Assembly: GCA_023431205.1 (NCBI GenBank) | Contig: JAEYXQ010000156.1 | Location: 1 to 48,908, forward strand | DNA from: Pseudomonadota bacterium | Lineage (GTDB): Bacteria > Pseudomonadota > Alphaproteobacteria > Rhizobiales > Devosiaceae | DNA: 48,908 nt | Direction of reading: 5' to 3' | Shown here: in pieces, positions 15,914 to 25,414 of the stretch | How the letters are laid out: each line of letters opens with the position of its first letter | Numbering within the stretch: the first letter of the stretch is position 1 | Made by a program: the position numbers and the translations under genes | Notes under the pieces: model-generated | Told to the model about the DNA's origin: nothing | Databases searched by the model: none | What the model saw: the letters and a program-made list of their open reading frames with translations, nothing else

Positions 15914-16816
15914 ATGGCCGTTTCCACCGAACCCGTCAGCACCGGCAGCGCGCCCGTTTCGGGCATGCGCGAGTTCTGGCACTATTTCTCCGTCAATCGC
16001 GGCGCCGTCCTGGGCCTCGTGGTGTTCACGCTGCTCCTGCTGCTTGCCATCTTCGCGCCGCTGACCGCCCCGCACCTGCCCGACCAGCAGTACCGCGACG
16101 CCCTGCTCACGCCGCCCATATGGGACGCCCGCGGTGACCCCCGCTTCATTCTCGGCACTGATCCGGTGGGACGCGACATCCTCTCGCGCCTGATCCACGG
16201 CGCCCGCTTCTCCCTGTTCATCGGCTTCTTCGTGGTCGTCGGTGCCCTGGTCGTCGGCGTCGTCCTCGGCGTCCTCGCCGGCTATTTCCGGGGCTGGGTC
16301 GATGCGCTGATCATGCGCGTCATGGACATTATCCTGGCCTTCCCGCCGCTCCTGCTGGCGCTGGTGCTGGTGGCCATCCTCGGCCCCGGCCTGTTCAACG
16401 CCATGATCGCCATCGCCCTGGTCCTGCAGCCGCACTTCGCTCGCCTCGTCCGGGCCGCGGTGATGGCCGAGAAGAACCGCGAATACGTCACGGCCTCAAA
16501 GCTGGCCGGTGCCAGCCACTTCCGGCTGATGCTGGTGACCATCCTCCCCAATTGCCTCGGACCGCTGATCGTCCAGGCGACGCTGAGCTTTTCCAACGCC
16601 ATCCTCGAGGCGGCCGCCCTCGGCTTTCTTGGCATGGGCGCCCAGCCGCCGACGCCGGAATGGGGCACCATGCTCGCCACCGCCCGCGAGTTCATCCTCA
16701 AGGCGCCGTGGGTGGTGACCTTCCCCGGCCTTGCCATCCTCATCACCGTGCTCGCCATCAACCTGATCGGCGACGGCCTGCGCGATGCGCTCGATCCCAA
16801 GCTCAAGCGGAGCTGA
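15914..16816 (+). CDS. dppC: Peptide ABC transporter permease DppC
   Basis: This 300-aa permease partners DppB. It has a cytoplasmic N-terminus, a first helix at about residues 33-51 (AVLGLVVFTLLLLLAIFAPL), the FILGTDPVGRDILSRLIHGA segment that is diagnostic for DppC/OppC, and an EAA loop REYVTASKLAGASHFRLMLV followed by TILPNCLGPLIV. It ends in AINLIGDGLRDALDPKLKRS, the usual C-terminal motif. The start is 3 nt after dppB, and dppD follows after 6 nt, so the genes are co-transcribed. Confidence 0.95.
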   Translation: MAVSTEPVSTGSAPVSGMREFWHYFSVNRGAVLGLVVFTLLLLLAIFAPLTAPHLPDQQYRDALLTPPIWDARGDPRFILGTDPVGRDILSRLIHGARFSLFIGFFVVVGALVVGVVLGVLAGYFRGWVDALIMRVMDIILAFPPLLLALVLVAILGPGLFNAMIAIALVLQPHFARLVRAAVMAEKNREYVTASKLAGASHFRLMLVTILPNCLGPLIVQATLSFSNAILEAAALGFLGMGAQPPTPEWGTMLATAREFILKAPWVVTFPGLAILITVLAINLIGDGLRDALDPKLKRS

Positions 16817-16822
16817 CCACCA

Positions 16823-17665
16823 ATGCCCTTGCTTGATATCCGCAATCTCACCGTCGCCTTCGACACCTCCGCCGGCCTGTTCAAGGCCGTGGACGGCATC
16901 GATATCTCCGTGGACAGCAGCGAAGTCCTCGCCATCGTCGGTGAATCGGGCTCCGGCAAGTCGGTGGCCATGCTCGCCGTCATGGGCCTGCTGCCCTCCA
17001 CGGCCACCGTCACCGCCGACAAGATGGAATTCGAGGGCCTCGACATGCTGCGCATGTCAGCCCAGCAGAAGCGGCAGATCATCGGCAAGGACATTGCCAT
17101 GATCTTCCAGGAGCCCATCGCCAGCCTCAATCCGTGCTTCACCGTCGGCTTCCAGATCGAGGAAGTGCTGGAGCGCCACCTCGGCCTGCGCGGCCGCGCA
17201 GCGCGCGAGCGAGCCGTGGAACTCCTGCGCCTTGTCGGCATCCGCGATGGTGCCGAGCGCCTCGGCGCCTTCCCGCACCAGATGTCGGGTGGCCAGTGCC
17301 AGCGCGTCATGATCGCCATGGCGCTTGCCTGCAATCCCAAGCTCTTGATCGCTGACGAGCCGACCACCGCCCTCGACGTCACCATCCAGAAGCAGATCCT
17401 AGACTTGCTGATGCGCCTCCAGGCCGAGCACGGCATGGGCCTGATCATGATCACGCACGACATGGGCGTGGTGGCCGAAACCGCCGACCGGGTCATCGTG
17501 CAGTACAAGGGGCACAAGATGGAGGAGGCCGACGTCCTCTCCCTGTTCGAGAACCCCAAGTCCAACTACACGCGGGCGCTGCTGTCGGCCCTGCCGGAAA
17601 ACGCCACCGGCGACCGACTGCCGACCGTCTCCGATTTCCGCTTCGAACCGGCTCCGGGGGTCTGA
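16823..17665 (+). CDS. dppD: Peptide ABC transporter ATP-binding protein DppD
   Basis: This 280-aa ABC ATPase has Walker A GESGSGKS (40-47), a Q-loop MIFQEP, the signature MSGGQCQR, Walker B LLIADEP and switch histidine MITHDMG. It is somewhat shorter than the usual DppD (about 320-330 aa). The C-terminal oligopeptide/dipeptide zone is reduced, although SNYTRALLSALPEN, the start of that region, is present. It lacks most of the cysteine-rich iron-sulfur segment of longer homologues. It forms a heterodimer with DppF, which starts 3 nt after it. Confidence 0.94.
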   Translation: MPLLDIRNLTVAFDTSAGLFKAVDGIDISVDSSEVLAIVGESGSGKSVAMLAVMGLLPSTATVTADKMEFEGLDMLRMSAQQKRQIIGKDIAMIFQEPIASLNPCFTVGFQIEEVLERHLGLRGRAARERAVELLRLVGIRDGAERLGAFPHQMSGGQCQRVMIAMALACNPKLLIADEPTTALDVTIQKQILDLLMRLQAEHGMGLIMITHDMGVVAETADRVIVQYKGHKMEEADVLSLFENPKSNYTRALLSALPENATGDRLPTVSDFRFEPAPGV

Positions 17666-17668
17666 TCC

Positions 17669-18499
17669 ATGGCAACTCCCGTCCTCGAAGTCCGCAACCT
17701 CAAGCGGGACTACCACACCGCCGGTGGTTTCCTCCGCCCGGCCAAGGTGGTCAGCGCCGTCAAGGGCGTCTCCTTCACGCTGGAAAAGGGCAAGACCCTC
17801 GCCGTGGTCGGCGAGAGCGGCTGCGGCAAGTCCACGCTGGCGCGCATGATCACCCTGATCGACGCGCCCACTGCCGGTGAGATCATCATCGACGGCATCC
17901 CCGCCGACGCCCATCACGTCACCCGCGAACTGCGCCAGAAGGTGCAGATCGTGTTCCAGAACCCCTATGGCTCGCTCAATCCGCGCCAGAAGATCGGCGA
18001 TGTCCTCGCCGAACCGCTGCTGCTCAACACCGATATGCCTGCGGCCGAACGGCGGGACCGCGCCATGGCCATGCTGGTCAAGGTCGGGCTCGGCCCCGAG
18101 CACTTCAACCGCTATCCGCACATGTTCTCGGGCGGCCAGCGCCAGCGCATCGCCATTGCGCGCGCCCTGATGCTCAACCCGAGCTTCCTCGTGCTCGACG
18201 AGCCGGTTTCGGCGCTCGACCTGTCGGTGCAGGCGCAGATCCTCAACCTGCTCAAGGATCTGCAGGACGAGTTCGGGCTGACCTATGTGTTCATCAGCCA
18301 CGACCTCAGCGTCGTGCGCTACATCGCCGACGAGGTGATGGTGATGTATTTCGGCGATGTGGTCGAACATGGCACCCGTGATGCCGTGTTCAGCGACCCC
18401 CAGCACGAATACACCCGCACCCTCTTCGCCGCGACGCCGCGCGCCGACGTCGAATCCATCAAGGCCCGCATCGCCCGCAAGGCGGCGCTCGCCAGTTGA
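17669..18499 (+). CDS. dppF: Peptide ABC transporter ATP-binding protein DppF
   Basis: This 276-aa ABC ATPase has Walker A GESGCGKS (48-55), Q-loop IVFQNPYGSLNPRQKIG, signature FSGGQRQRIAIARAL, Walker B FLVLDEPVSALD and switch histidine FISHDLSVV. QNPYGSLNPR and QHEYTRTLFAATPR are typical of DppF/OppF. It is the last gene of dppABCDF. The gap that follows contains a GC-rich dispersed repeat hairpin and converges on a minus-strand oxidoreductase gene. Confidence 0.95.
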   Translation: MATPVLEVRNLKRDYHTAGGFLRPAKVVSAVKGVSFTLEKGKTLAVVGESGCGKSTLARMITLIDAPTAGEIIIDGIPADAHHVTRELRQKVQIVFQNPYGSLNPRQKIGDVLAEPLLLNTDMPAAERRDRAMAMLVKVGLGPEHFNRYPHMFSGGQRQRIAIARALMLNPSFLVLDEPVSALDLSVQAQILNLLKDLQDEFGLTYVFISHDLSVVRYIADEVMVMYFGDVVEHGTRDAVFSDPQHEYTRTLFAATPRADVESIKARIARKAALAS

Positions 18500-18570
18500 G
18501 TGGTGCCGGCCGCGGCCGCGACCCTGGCGCTACGGCGTTTGGCCCACCCACACCTTCATTGATCTCTCGA

Positions 18571-18606
18571 CCACCCTCCCCTTGCGGGGAGGGTAGGGGT
18601 GGGGGT
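18571..18606. repeat. GC-rich intergenic repeat hairpin (family B)
   Basis: The sequence CCACCCTCCCCTTGCGGGGA, continuing into GGGTAGGGGTGGGGGT, forms a short strong hairpin (CCCTCCCC / GGGGAGGG around TTGC). It lies between the convergent dppF and Gfo/Idh genes. Related copies occur at 27983-28042, 28084-28123, 30403-30470 and 30498-30597. This type of repeat is common in Hyphomicrobiales genomes. It may act as a transcription stop between convergent genes. Confidence 0.65.
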
Positions 18607-18673
18607 GTCGTGGGCTGAACAACCGAACTCGACTTGCGACCACCAAGATCGCACTAGCCCCACATCTGGTGCC

Positions 18674-19705
18674 TCAAACCTCCACCCGCCGCCCTTCATT
18701 GGCCGAGCGCATCATCGCATCGATCAGCCGGTGCACCTTGAGCGCCGTGTGTCCGTTCGACAGCGGTTGCCGGCCGGCCCGCACCGCTTCGGCGAATTCG
18801 GCAATCTGCGCGGCGTGCCAGTCGAACGGGAAGGCCATCGGGTCGGCGCCGCCACCGCCTTCGCTCCCTTCGCCTTCGACCCTGGTTTCGCCGTCCATGG
18901 TGCGTATCGTCAGCGAGCCGCCCGCCAGCGTCGCCGTCGCCCGCTCGAAGTTGAGCGTCAGTGATTCCGGCCCACCCGGGAAACTCGCGGTCGTCGCCAT
19001 CAGCGCCCCCACCGCGCCGTTGCTGAATTCCAGCCCGGCGGTGGCAAAATCCTCGGTTTCCATCCGGTGCAGCCTGGTGGTTGCGGTCATCGCCGTCACT
19101 GCCGCCACGTCGCCGCAGAGGCTCAGCATCAGGTCGAGCGAGTGGATGGCTTGGGTGATCAACACGCCGCCGCCGTCCTGCGCCAGGGTGCCGCGACCGG
19201 GCTGGTCGTAATAGCCCTGCTGCGGCCGCCACCACGGCACCACCAGGTGCACGGCGGCGAGGGCGCCGTACCGCCCTCCCGTCACCGCCTCGGCCAGCAG
19301 CCTCGAGGCCCGTCGGAACCGGTGCTGGAACATGACGCCATGCCTGACACCCGCCGCGTCGCAGAGCTCGACGATCCGTTCCGCCGCCGCCAGCGAGCGC
19401 TCCACCGGCTTTTCCATCAGCACAGACTTACCCGCCCTTGCGGCTGCGGCGATGATGTCCTCGCGGGCGTTCGGCGGCGTCAGCACCAGCACCGCCTCGG
19501 TTTCGGGATCGGCAAGGATCGCTTCGACGCTGTCGGCCGTCGGCAGACCATAGGTCTCGCAGAAGCGGGCGAGTTGCTCCCGGTCACGCCGGAAGACGCC
19601 GGTCACCTTGATCTGCTCGCTTAGCGATTGCAGCGCCAGCCCATGCGGCTTGGCTCCCATGCCCGCGCCGATCACGCCAAGCCCGAATCTGTGTGCACGC
19701 GTCAT
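18674..19705 (-). CDS. Gfo/Idh/MocA family NAD(P)-dependent oxidoreductase
   Basis: This 343-aa protein has a Rossmann N-terminus (GVIGAGMGAKPHGLAL at residues 10-25) and the EKPVERSL motif with catalytic-type K99. The C-terminal sugar-binding fold contains GGGVLITQAIHSLDLM, the usual region with the histidine that lines the active site. Such enzymes oxidise inositol, glucose or amino-sugar derivatives. No linked transport or catabolic genes show which one. It is the downstream neighbour, by 58 nt, of the large GGDEF-EAL gene, though a functional link is doubtful. Confidence 0.9.
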   Translation of the reverse strand: MTRAHRFGLGVIGAGMGAKPHGLALQSLSEQIKVTGVFRRDREQLARFCETYGLPTADSVEAILADPETEAVLVLTPPNAREDIIAAAARAGKSVLMEKPVERSLAAAERIVELCDAAGVRHGVMFQHRFRRASRLLAEAVTGGRYGALAAVHLVVPWWRPQQGYYDQPGRGTLAQDGGGVLITQAIHSLDLMLSLCGDVAAVTAMTATTRLHRMETEDFATAGLEFSNGAVGALMATTASFPGGPESLTLNFERATATLAGGSLTIRTMDGETRVEGEGSEGGGGADPMAFPFDWHAAQIAEFAEAVRAGRQPLSNGHTALKVHRLIDAMMRSANEGRRVEV

Positions 19706-19763
19706 GATCCCTCCCGCACTTCCGGAGCGATCATTGCCAGAGCGGCGCCGGTGGGCGCAACCC

Positions 19764-22415
19764 TCAGGCGGCGCGCCAGGCCTGCGTGCTCAAAAAGGTT
19801 TCGAACTGCTCCGGGCTCAGCGGACGCGCGAAGGCATAGCCCTGCAGGATGTCGACGCCGAGCTCGGTCAGGATGCGCGCGTGGGCCAGTGTCTCCACGC
19901 CCTCGGCCACCAGCTCGATATCCATCGCCTTGCCGATATCGACGATCGAGGCGAGGAGCCGCCGCTGCGCCGGATCGGCGAGAATGGGATCGACCAGTTG
20001 CCGGTCGATCTTCAGCCGATCCGGCCGCAGTTTCTGCAGCGACACGATGGACGCATAGCCGGTGCCGAAATCGTCGATCTCGATGTCGATGCCGAGTTCC
20101 TTGAGCTGGTCGATCGTCCAGGCGACGACACCGTCCCCCTCGTCCAGGTAGATCGACTCCACCAGTTCGAACGCGATCCGCCCCGGCGCGATATCGCGCT
20201 GGCGCAGGGATTCGATCAGCCCTTCCTCGCTCAACCGGCGCAGCGACACGTTCACCGAGCCCCGCGGCACCTTGAGGCCTATTTTCTCCCAGCGGTCGAG
20301 GGCGGCGAGCGTCTGCTCCAGCACCAGCGAGTCGATGGCGGCGACGACGTTGAGCTCCTCTGCCACCGGCATGAAGCTGGCTGGCGGCTTTATGCCTTCG
20401 ATCGGGTGCTGCCAACGCACCAGCGCTTCCACCCCGACAAGGTCCAGGGTGCGGGCGTCGAACTGCGGCTGGAACCAGGCGACGAACTCGTTGCGCTCGA
20501 GACCCTTGAGGATTTCGTCGGCCATGCGCTTGGTGTTGACCACCTCCGCCTGTAGGGCATCGGAGAAGAACTCGTAGCGGTTCCGCCCACGTCGCTTGGC
20601 GCGGTAGAGGGCGATGTCGGCATTGATCAGCAACTGCTTGGCATCCACCGGCAGCACCCGGCCGACGGCGATGCCGATGGACACGCCGAACCGGCACTCA
20701 TGACCCTCATAGCTGACCGGTTCGCGCATCTGCTCAACGATCCGCTCCGCCAGACCGGCGATGTAGCGGTCATCCGGTCCCGCAGGACACAGCACCACGA
20801 ATTCGTCGCCACCGACGCGCGCCACGAAGTCCGCGTCACCGCAATTGGCGCGCAGCACCGCGCTGGCGTGGACCAGCATGGCGTCGCCGGCCGCATGTCC
20901 CAGCGTGTCATTGATCTGCTTGAAGCGGTCGAGATCGATGTGGAGCAGCGCCATGCTGCCGCAGCCGTCATAGCCCTGTGCCGCGTGCCGGCGCAGCGTT
21001 TCGTCCAGGTAGCGGCGGTTCGGCAGCCCGGTGAGGCTGTCATGGAGGGAGTTGTGTTCGATTCGGCTGCGTGCGGCCTCCAGCTCGCGGTTGTGCGCCT
21101 CGGTCAGGGTCTTGGCGCGGCGCAGGTCCTCGTTCAGCAGCACGTCCTTGGTGACGTCCCAGTTCACGCCGAGGATCTTGGGCTTGCTGTCGCGGTCGGT
21201 GTAGACCGCTCCCATGCTGCGGACGTGACAGACGGTGCCGTCCGGATGCAGTGTCCGGAACGTCGACTGGTAGAGCCCAGTGCGAATGCCCTCGGAGAAA
21301 GCCTGTTCGGCGCTCCGCCGGTCCTGCGGATGAAGCGCATTGCGCCAGTCGGCGTACCGGCGCGGCCCGCCATCGGCGGGCAGGCCGTAGAGCTGGTTCA
21401 TCCGGTCGTCCCACACCAGTTCGCGGGTGACGATATCCATCTCCCAGACGCCGACGCGCGAGGTGGCGAGTGCCAGCCCCAGGCGCCGCGTGACCCGCTC
21501 CAGGTCGACTTCGCGGGCCTTGAGTTCGCGGATGTGGTTCTGCCGCTCCAGCACCAGCCGGATGATCATCACCACCGGCACCACCACCAGTATGCCGCCA
21601 ACGAACAGTGCCAGCCGCACTGCCCATTGCCAGGAGTCGGCTGCTTCCCAGCCGCCCTTGGGTACCGCCGACATCACCCAGCTGCCGGACGGCAGCAGCA
21701 CTTGCGTGACGACCGGGCTGTCGTCGCTCAGGTCAGGGCCGAAGAACCGGGCGCCCGTCGCGCCGCTGGCGTCCCGCCCGGCAATGGAGATCTCCAGCGA
21801 CAATCCGCGGTCGAAAAGGCCGCTGTCGAGGTAGAGCTGGTCGGCATCGACCACAGCTGAAATGACGCCCCAGAACCGGTCGCCTTCCGACGTGTCGGCG
21901 AATACGGGGAAGCGGCCGATAAAGCCGGTTCCGCCCTGCACCAGGTTGACCGGGCCTGCCATCACCAGCCGGCCCGTGTCGCGGGCTTTGAGCACGGCTT
22001 CCCGCTGCGCCTCGTTCTCGCGATAGTCGAGCCCGATGGCACGCTCGTTACCGACCAGCGGGTAGGTCATCTGCACCACGAGGCCGGGTGCTGCAGCAAC
22101 GCTGCGCAACTGCGTCTGCTCGGCGAACAGGTTCTTCGCCAGTTCCGCGAAGCGTTCCTGGTCCATCTCCGGTTCGGTGGAGATGGTCGCCACCAGGCCC
22201 CGCACCAGCTGGATATTGGCGTTGATGTTGCCTTCGAGCTTGGCCCGCACCAGCGAAAGTTCGGCCAGCACCGCGGTCCGGGCCCGTTCTTCCGCCAGTG
22301 TCGCGCTCTGGCGCTCGATGGCGATGGTCCCCGCCACCAGCAGCACCAGCGCGATCAACGCCGGGATCATCCACGTCGAGCGGTTCCTGTCCTGCCTGTT
22401 CGTCGACCCTGCCAT
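19764..22415 (-). CDS. CHASE-PAS-GGDEF-EAL cyclic-di-GMP signalling protein
   Basis: This 883-aa membrane sensor has, in order: a transmembrane helix (about 16-32), a periplasmic CHASE domain (about 60-235, with YPLVGNERAIGLDYRENEAQ), a second helix (about 266-289), a PAS domain (about 310-430), GGDEF at 535-539 and EAL at 663-665. The GGDEF motif is intact, so diguanylate cyclase activity is possible. The inhibitory RxxD I-site is absent (GDAD in its place). The EAL domain keeps EALVRW, FELVES, IDDFGTGY, KIDRQLV and EGVET, so phosphodiesterase activity is also plausible. The start is the ATG at 22415; a GTG at 22439 would add 8 residues. The ligand of CHASE is unknown. Confidence 0.93.
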   Translation of the reverse strand: MAGSTNRQDRNRSTWMIPALIALVLLVAGTIAIERQSATLAEERARTAVLAELSLVRAKLEGNINANIQLVRGLVATISTEPEMDQERFAELAKNLFAEQTQLRSVAAAPGLVVQMTYPLVGNERAIGLDYRENEAQREAVLKARDTGRLVMAGPVNLVQGGTGFIGRFPVFADTSEGDRFWGVISAVVDADQLYLDSGLFDRGLSLEISIAGRDASGATGARFFGPDLSDDSPVVTQVLLPSGSWVMSAVPKGGWEAADSWQWAVRLALFVGGILVVVPVVMIIRLVLERQNHIRELKAREVDLERVTRRLGLALATSRVGVWEMDIVTRELVWDDRMNQLYGLPADGGPRRYADWRNALHPQDRRSAEQAFSEGIRTGLYQSTFRTLHPDGTVCHVRSMGAVYTDRDSKPKILGVNWDVTKDVLLNEDLRRAKTLTEAHNRELEAARSRIEHNSLHDSLTGLPNRRYLDETLRRHAAQGYDGCGSMALLHIDLDRFKQINDTLGHAAGDAMLVHASAVLRANCGDADFVARVGGDEFVVLCPAGPDDRYIAGLAERIVEQMREPVSYEGHECRFGVSIGIAVGRVLPVDAKQLLINADIALYRAKRRGRNRYEFFSDALQAEVVNTKRMADEILKGLERNEFVAWFQPQFDARTLDLVGVEALVRWQHPIEGIKPPASFMPVAEELNVVAAIDSLVLEQTLAALDRWEKIGLKVPRGSVNVSLRRLSEEGLIESLRQRDIAPGRIAFELVESIYLDEGDGVVAWTIDQLKELGIDIEIDDFGTGYASIVSLQKLRPDRLKIDRQLVDPILADPAQRRLLASIVDIGKAMDIELVAEGVETLAHARILTELGVDILQGYAFARPLSPEQFETFLSTQAWRAA

Positions 22416-22523
22416 TCGAACGCCCGCGCCCCTGCCCACAAGGACATGGGCGGCAGCCTAGACGTTCAGGCTTTATGGGAGCCTTACTTTGCGGCAGGAC
22501 CTGTTTTGCTGGTAAACGCCTGC

Positions 22524-23300
22524 CTAAACGGCAGCCGAAGTTTCGACCAGCGTTACGCCCGCAGCAGCGCAATGGGTCCGGATCTCGTCCGGGCAGCGGT
22601 CGGTCACGAAGGTGTCGATCTGCTCGAGCTTGGCGATCCGGACCGGCGCCGAGCGGTTGAACTTGCTCTCGTCCGCCACCAGGATCACGTGCCGCGCATT
22701 GGCAATGATCGCCTGCGCCACCTTCACCTCGCGATAGTCGTAGTCGAGTAGCGTTCCGTCCGCGTCCAGCGCCGAGGCACCGATCACGGCATAGTCGACC
22801 TTGAACTGCGAAAAGAACCCCGCCGCTGCCTCTCCGACAATGCCGCCATCCGAGGGGCGCACCACCCCTCCGGCGATTACGACCTCGAAGCGGGGATAGA
22901 CCCGCATCCGGTTGGCAACATTGATGTTGTTGGTGACGATCAGCAGCCCGGAATGGTCGAGCAGCGCCTGGCTGACCGCTTCGGTGGTGGTGCCGATATT
23001 GATGAACAGCGAGGAGTCGTTGGGGATCAGCGCCGCAGCGGCGCGGCCGATGGCGTCCTTTTCCGGCGCGGCGATCCGCCGTCGCGCCTCGTATTCCAGA
23101 TTCTCCACCCCCGATGGCAGGGTGGCGCCGCCATGCACCCGGCTCAGCAGCCGCTGCTCGCACAGGGTGTTGAGGTCCTTGCGGATGGTCTGCACCGATA
23201 CGCCGAACCGCGGCGCCAGTTCCTCCACCGTCACCCGTTGCGTCGTGCGCGCGAGTTCGAGGATCGCCTGGTGCCGCTGGGCAGTGTCGGTGACGGGCAT
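22524..23300 (-). CDS. DeoR/GlpR-family transcriptional regulator
   Basis: This 258-aa repressor-type protein has an N-terminal winged helix (about residues 5-55) with VTVEELAPRFGVSVQTIRKD, then LCEQRLLSRVHGGATLPSG, the DeoR-family signature. The C-terminal sugar-phosphate sensor domain has INIGTTTEAVSQAL and LIVTNNINVA, followed by VADESKFNRSAPV. It lies directly downstream of prpB (2-nt gap), so it is co-transcribed with the prp genes. This is an unusual partner: prp genes are normally controlled by PrpR, GntR or ScfR/RamB-type regulators. Its effector would be expected to be a phosphorylated sugar, so it may control other genes. Confidence 0.92.
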   Translation of the reverse strand: MPVTDTAQRHQAILELARTTQRVTVEELAPRFGVSVQTIRKDLNTLCEQRLLSRVHGGATLPSGVENLEYEARRRIAAPEKDAIGRAAAALIPNDSSLFINIGTTTEAVSQALLDHSGLLIVTNNINVANRMRVYPRFEVVIAGGVVRPSDGGIVGEAAAGFFSQFKVDYAVIGASALDADGTLLDYDYREVKVAQAIIANARHVILVADESKFNRSAPVRIAKLEQIDTFVTDRCPDEIRTHCAAAGVTLVETSAAV

Positions 23301-23302
23301 TG

Positions 23303-24214
23303 CTACTCCGCGCCGGGGATGACGGTCTTGACGATCGAAGCGTCGAGGGCCTCGTAGTCGTGCAGCCCGATCACATCATACAGTTCCTGGCGTGTCTGCA
23401 TCTCGCCCAGCATCGCCTGGGTGCCGCCATCGCGCTTGATTGTGGCGTAGAGCTTTTCCTGCGCCTTGTTGGCGACGCGCAGCGACGACACCGGCCAGAT
23501 GACCATGGAATAGCCCAGTGCCTCGAACTCAGAGGCGGTCTGGTACGGCGTGCGCCCGAACTCGGTCATGTTGGCGAGGAGCTTCACCCCCGGCATGGCC
23601 TTGGCGAAGTCGCGGAACATGTCCACCGTGGTCAGCGCCTCGGGGAAGATCGCGTCCGCCCCCGCCTCGACATAGAGCTTGGCCCGGGCAATGGCCCCGT
23701 CGATGCCCTCGCTCGCGGCCGCATCCGTCCGGGCGATGACAACAAGGTCCCGCCGCGCCTTCGCCGCTGCCGCCACCTTGGCCGCCATGTCATGGGCGTC
23801 GGCGAGCTTCTTGTCGTTGAGGTGACCGCATTTTTTGGGCAGCAACTGGTCCTCGAGGTGCACGGCGCCGACGCCGGCCTCCTCGAAGGTGCGCACCATG
23901 TGCATCACGTTGAGCGCTTCGCCATAGCCGGTGTCGCCGTCGACCAAGAGCGGCAGCCCCGACGCCCGGGCGATCTGGCGGATAAAGAACGCCACCTCGT
24001 CCACGGTGATGATGCCGAGGTCCGGCAGGCCCATCGAAGCCGTCATCGCCGCCCCGGACAGGTACAGCGCCTCGAACCCTGCGTTGCGCGCCTGGATGGC
24101 GGCCTGGCCGTTATGCGCCCCCGGCAGCTGCAGGATCTGCGGCCGCTGGAGCAACTGGCGGAAGCGGCTGCCGGCGCTCTCGCGCGGCAGCTCATCGGCG
24201 ATAAGATAGGGCAT
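23303..24214 (-). CDS. prpB: 2-Methylisocitrate lyase PrpB
   Basis: This 303-aa enzyme of the isocitrate lyase/PEP mutase superfamily splits 2-methylisocitrate into pyruvate and succinate in the methylcitrate cycle. The signature KKCGH is at residues 127-131 with catalytic C129. Metal-binding and substrate segments are VDGDTGYGEALNVM, HLEDQLLPKK and MTEFGRTP. The start is the ATG at 24214, giving MPYLIADELPRESAGSRFRQ, the typical N-terminus. It is 1 nt after the prpC stop, so coupled translation is likely. Confidence 0.96.
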   Translation of the reverse strand: MPYLIADELPRESAGSRFRQLLQRPQILQLPGAHNGQAAIQARNAGFEALYLSGAAMTASMGLPDLGIITVDEVAFFIRQIARASGLPLLVDGDTGYGEALNVMHMVRTFEEAGVGAVHLEDQLLPKKCGHLNDKKLADAHDMAAKVAAAAKARRDLVVIARTDAAASEGIDGAIARAKLYVEAGADAIFPEALTTVDMFRDFAKAMPGVKLLANMTEFGRTPYQTASEFEALGYSMVIWPVSSLRVANKAQEKLYATIKRDGGTQAMLGEMQTRQELYDVIGLHDYEALDASIVKTVIPGAE

Positions 24215-24215
24215 G

Positions 24216-25370
24216 TCAGGCCTCCTGGCGGTCCTGCAGCGGCACGAAGGCGAGATCCTCCGGGCCGACATAATTGGCGGAAGGACGGATGATCTTGCCG
24301 TCCTCGCGCTGTTCGATCACATGCGCGCTCCACCCCGAGGTGCGGGCGATCACGAACAGCGGCGTGAACATCGCCGTCGGCACACCCATGAGGTTGTAGG
24401 AAACGGCGCTGAACCAGTCGAGGTTGGGGAACATCCGCTTGGCGTCCATCATCACCGACTCGATGCGCTCGGCGATGGCGTATTGCCGCTGCGAGCCACC
24501 CTTGTCGGCCAGCGACTTCGCCACCCGCTTGATGACGACGTTGCGCGGGTCCGACACCGTATAGACCGGGTGGCCGAAGCCGATGATGACTTCCTTGTTC
24601 TCGACCCGCCGGCGGATATCCGCCTCCGCCTCGTCCGGGCTCGCATAGCGCTCCTGGATCTGGAAGGCGACCTCGTTGGCCCCGCCATGCTTGGGCCCGC
24701 GCAGGGCGCCGATCGCCCCGGCAATGGCCGAATACATGTCCGAACCGGTCCCCGCGATCACCCGCGCGGTGAAGGTCGAGGCGTTGAACTCGTGCTCGGC
24801 ATAAAGGATCAGCGAGGTGTGCATCGCCTTGACCCACTCCGGGTCGGGCTCACGGCCGTGCAGCAGGTGGAGGAAGTGCCCGCCGATGGAATCGTCGTCG
24901 GTCTCGACCTCGATCCGCCGCCCGTTGTGGGCGAAATGGTACCAGTAGAGCAGCATCGAGCCGAGCGAAGCCATCAGCCGGTCGGCGATGGCGCGCGCGT
25001 CCGGGCCATTGTGGTCGTTCGGCTCGGGCAGGGTGCAGCCCAGCGCCGACACCCCGGTGCGCATCACATCCATCGGATGTGCTGCCGCCGGCAGCGCCTC
25101 GAGCGCTGCCCGCACCGCGTGCGGCAGCCCCCGCATCGCCTTCAGCCGCTGCTTGTAGGCGCGAAGCTGCGCCGCCGTCGGCAGCGTGCCGTGGACCAGC
25201 AGGTGCGCTACCTCCTCGAACTCGCTCGATTCGGCGAGATCAAGAATGTCGTAGCCGCGATAGTGGAGGTCGTTGCCCGTCCTGCCCACCGTGCACAGCG
25301 CCGTGTTGCCCGCGGCAACGCCCGACAGCGCCACCGATTTCTTCGGCTTGAACCCTGGTGCTTCGCTCAT
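24216..25370 (-). CDS. prpC: 2-Methylcitrate synthase PrpC
   Basis: This 384-aa citrate-synthase-fold enzyme condenses propionyl-CoA with oxaloacetate to 2-methylcitrate. Active-site motifs are LRGPKHGGANE, IIGFGHPVYTVSDPR and IIRPSANYVGP near the C-terminus. LHYRGYDILDLAE and LPEPNDHN are seen in the PrpC type rather than GltA. The start is the ATG at 25370 (MSEAPGFKPKKSVALSGVAA). The longer open frame upstream is only the translation of an intergenic repeat. It is separated from prpD by about 200 nt of repeat DNA, unlike the tight prpC-prpB spacing. Confidence 0.96.
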   Translation of the reverse strand: MSEAPGFKPKKSVALSGVAAGNTALCTVGRTGNDLHYRGYDILDLAESSEFEEVAHLLVHGTLPTAAQLRAYKQRLKAMRGLPHAVRAALEALPAAAHPMDVMRTGVSALGCTLPEPNDHNGPDARAIADRLMASLGSMLLYWYHFAHNGRRIEVETDDDSIGGHFLHLLHGREPDPEWVKAMHTSLILYAEHEFNASTFTARVIAGTGSDMYSAIAGAIGALRGPKHGGANEVAFQIQERYASPDEAEADIRRRVENKEVIIGFGHPVYTVSDPRNVVIKRVAKSLADKGGSQRQYAIAERIESVMMDAKRMFPNLDWFSAVSYNLMGVPTAMFTPLFVIARTSGWSAHVIEQREDGKIIRPSANYVGPEDLAFVPLQDRQEA

Positions 25371-25414
25371 GCTCGTTCCTCCAGTGTTTGTTCCGGCGGC
25401 ATCAACACCCACGA

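Noticed and set aside
15491..17565. Long minus-strand frames across dppBCD
   Set aside because: They run opposite ABC transporter genes with intact Walker and EAA motifs and have no ribosome site.
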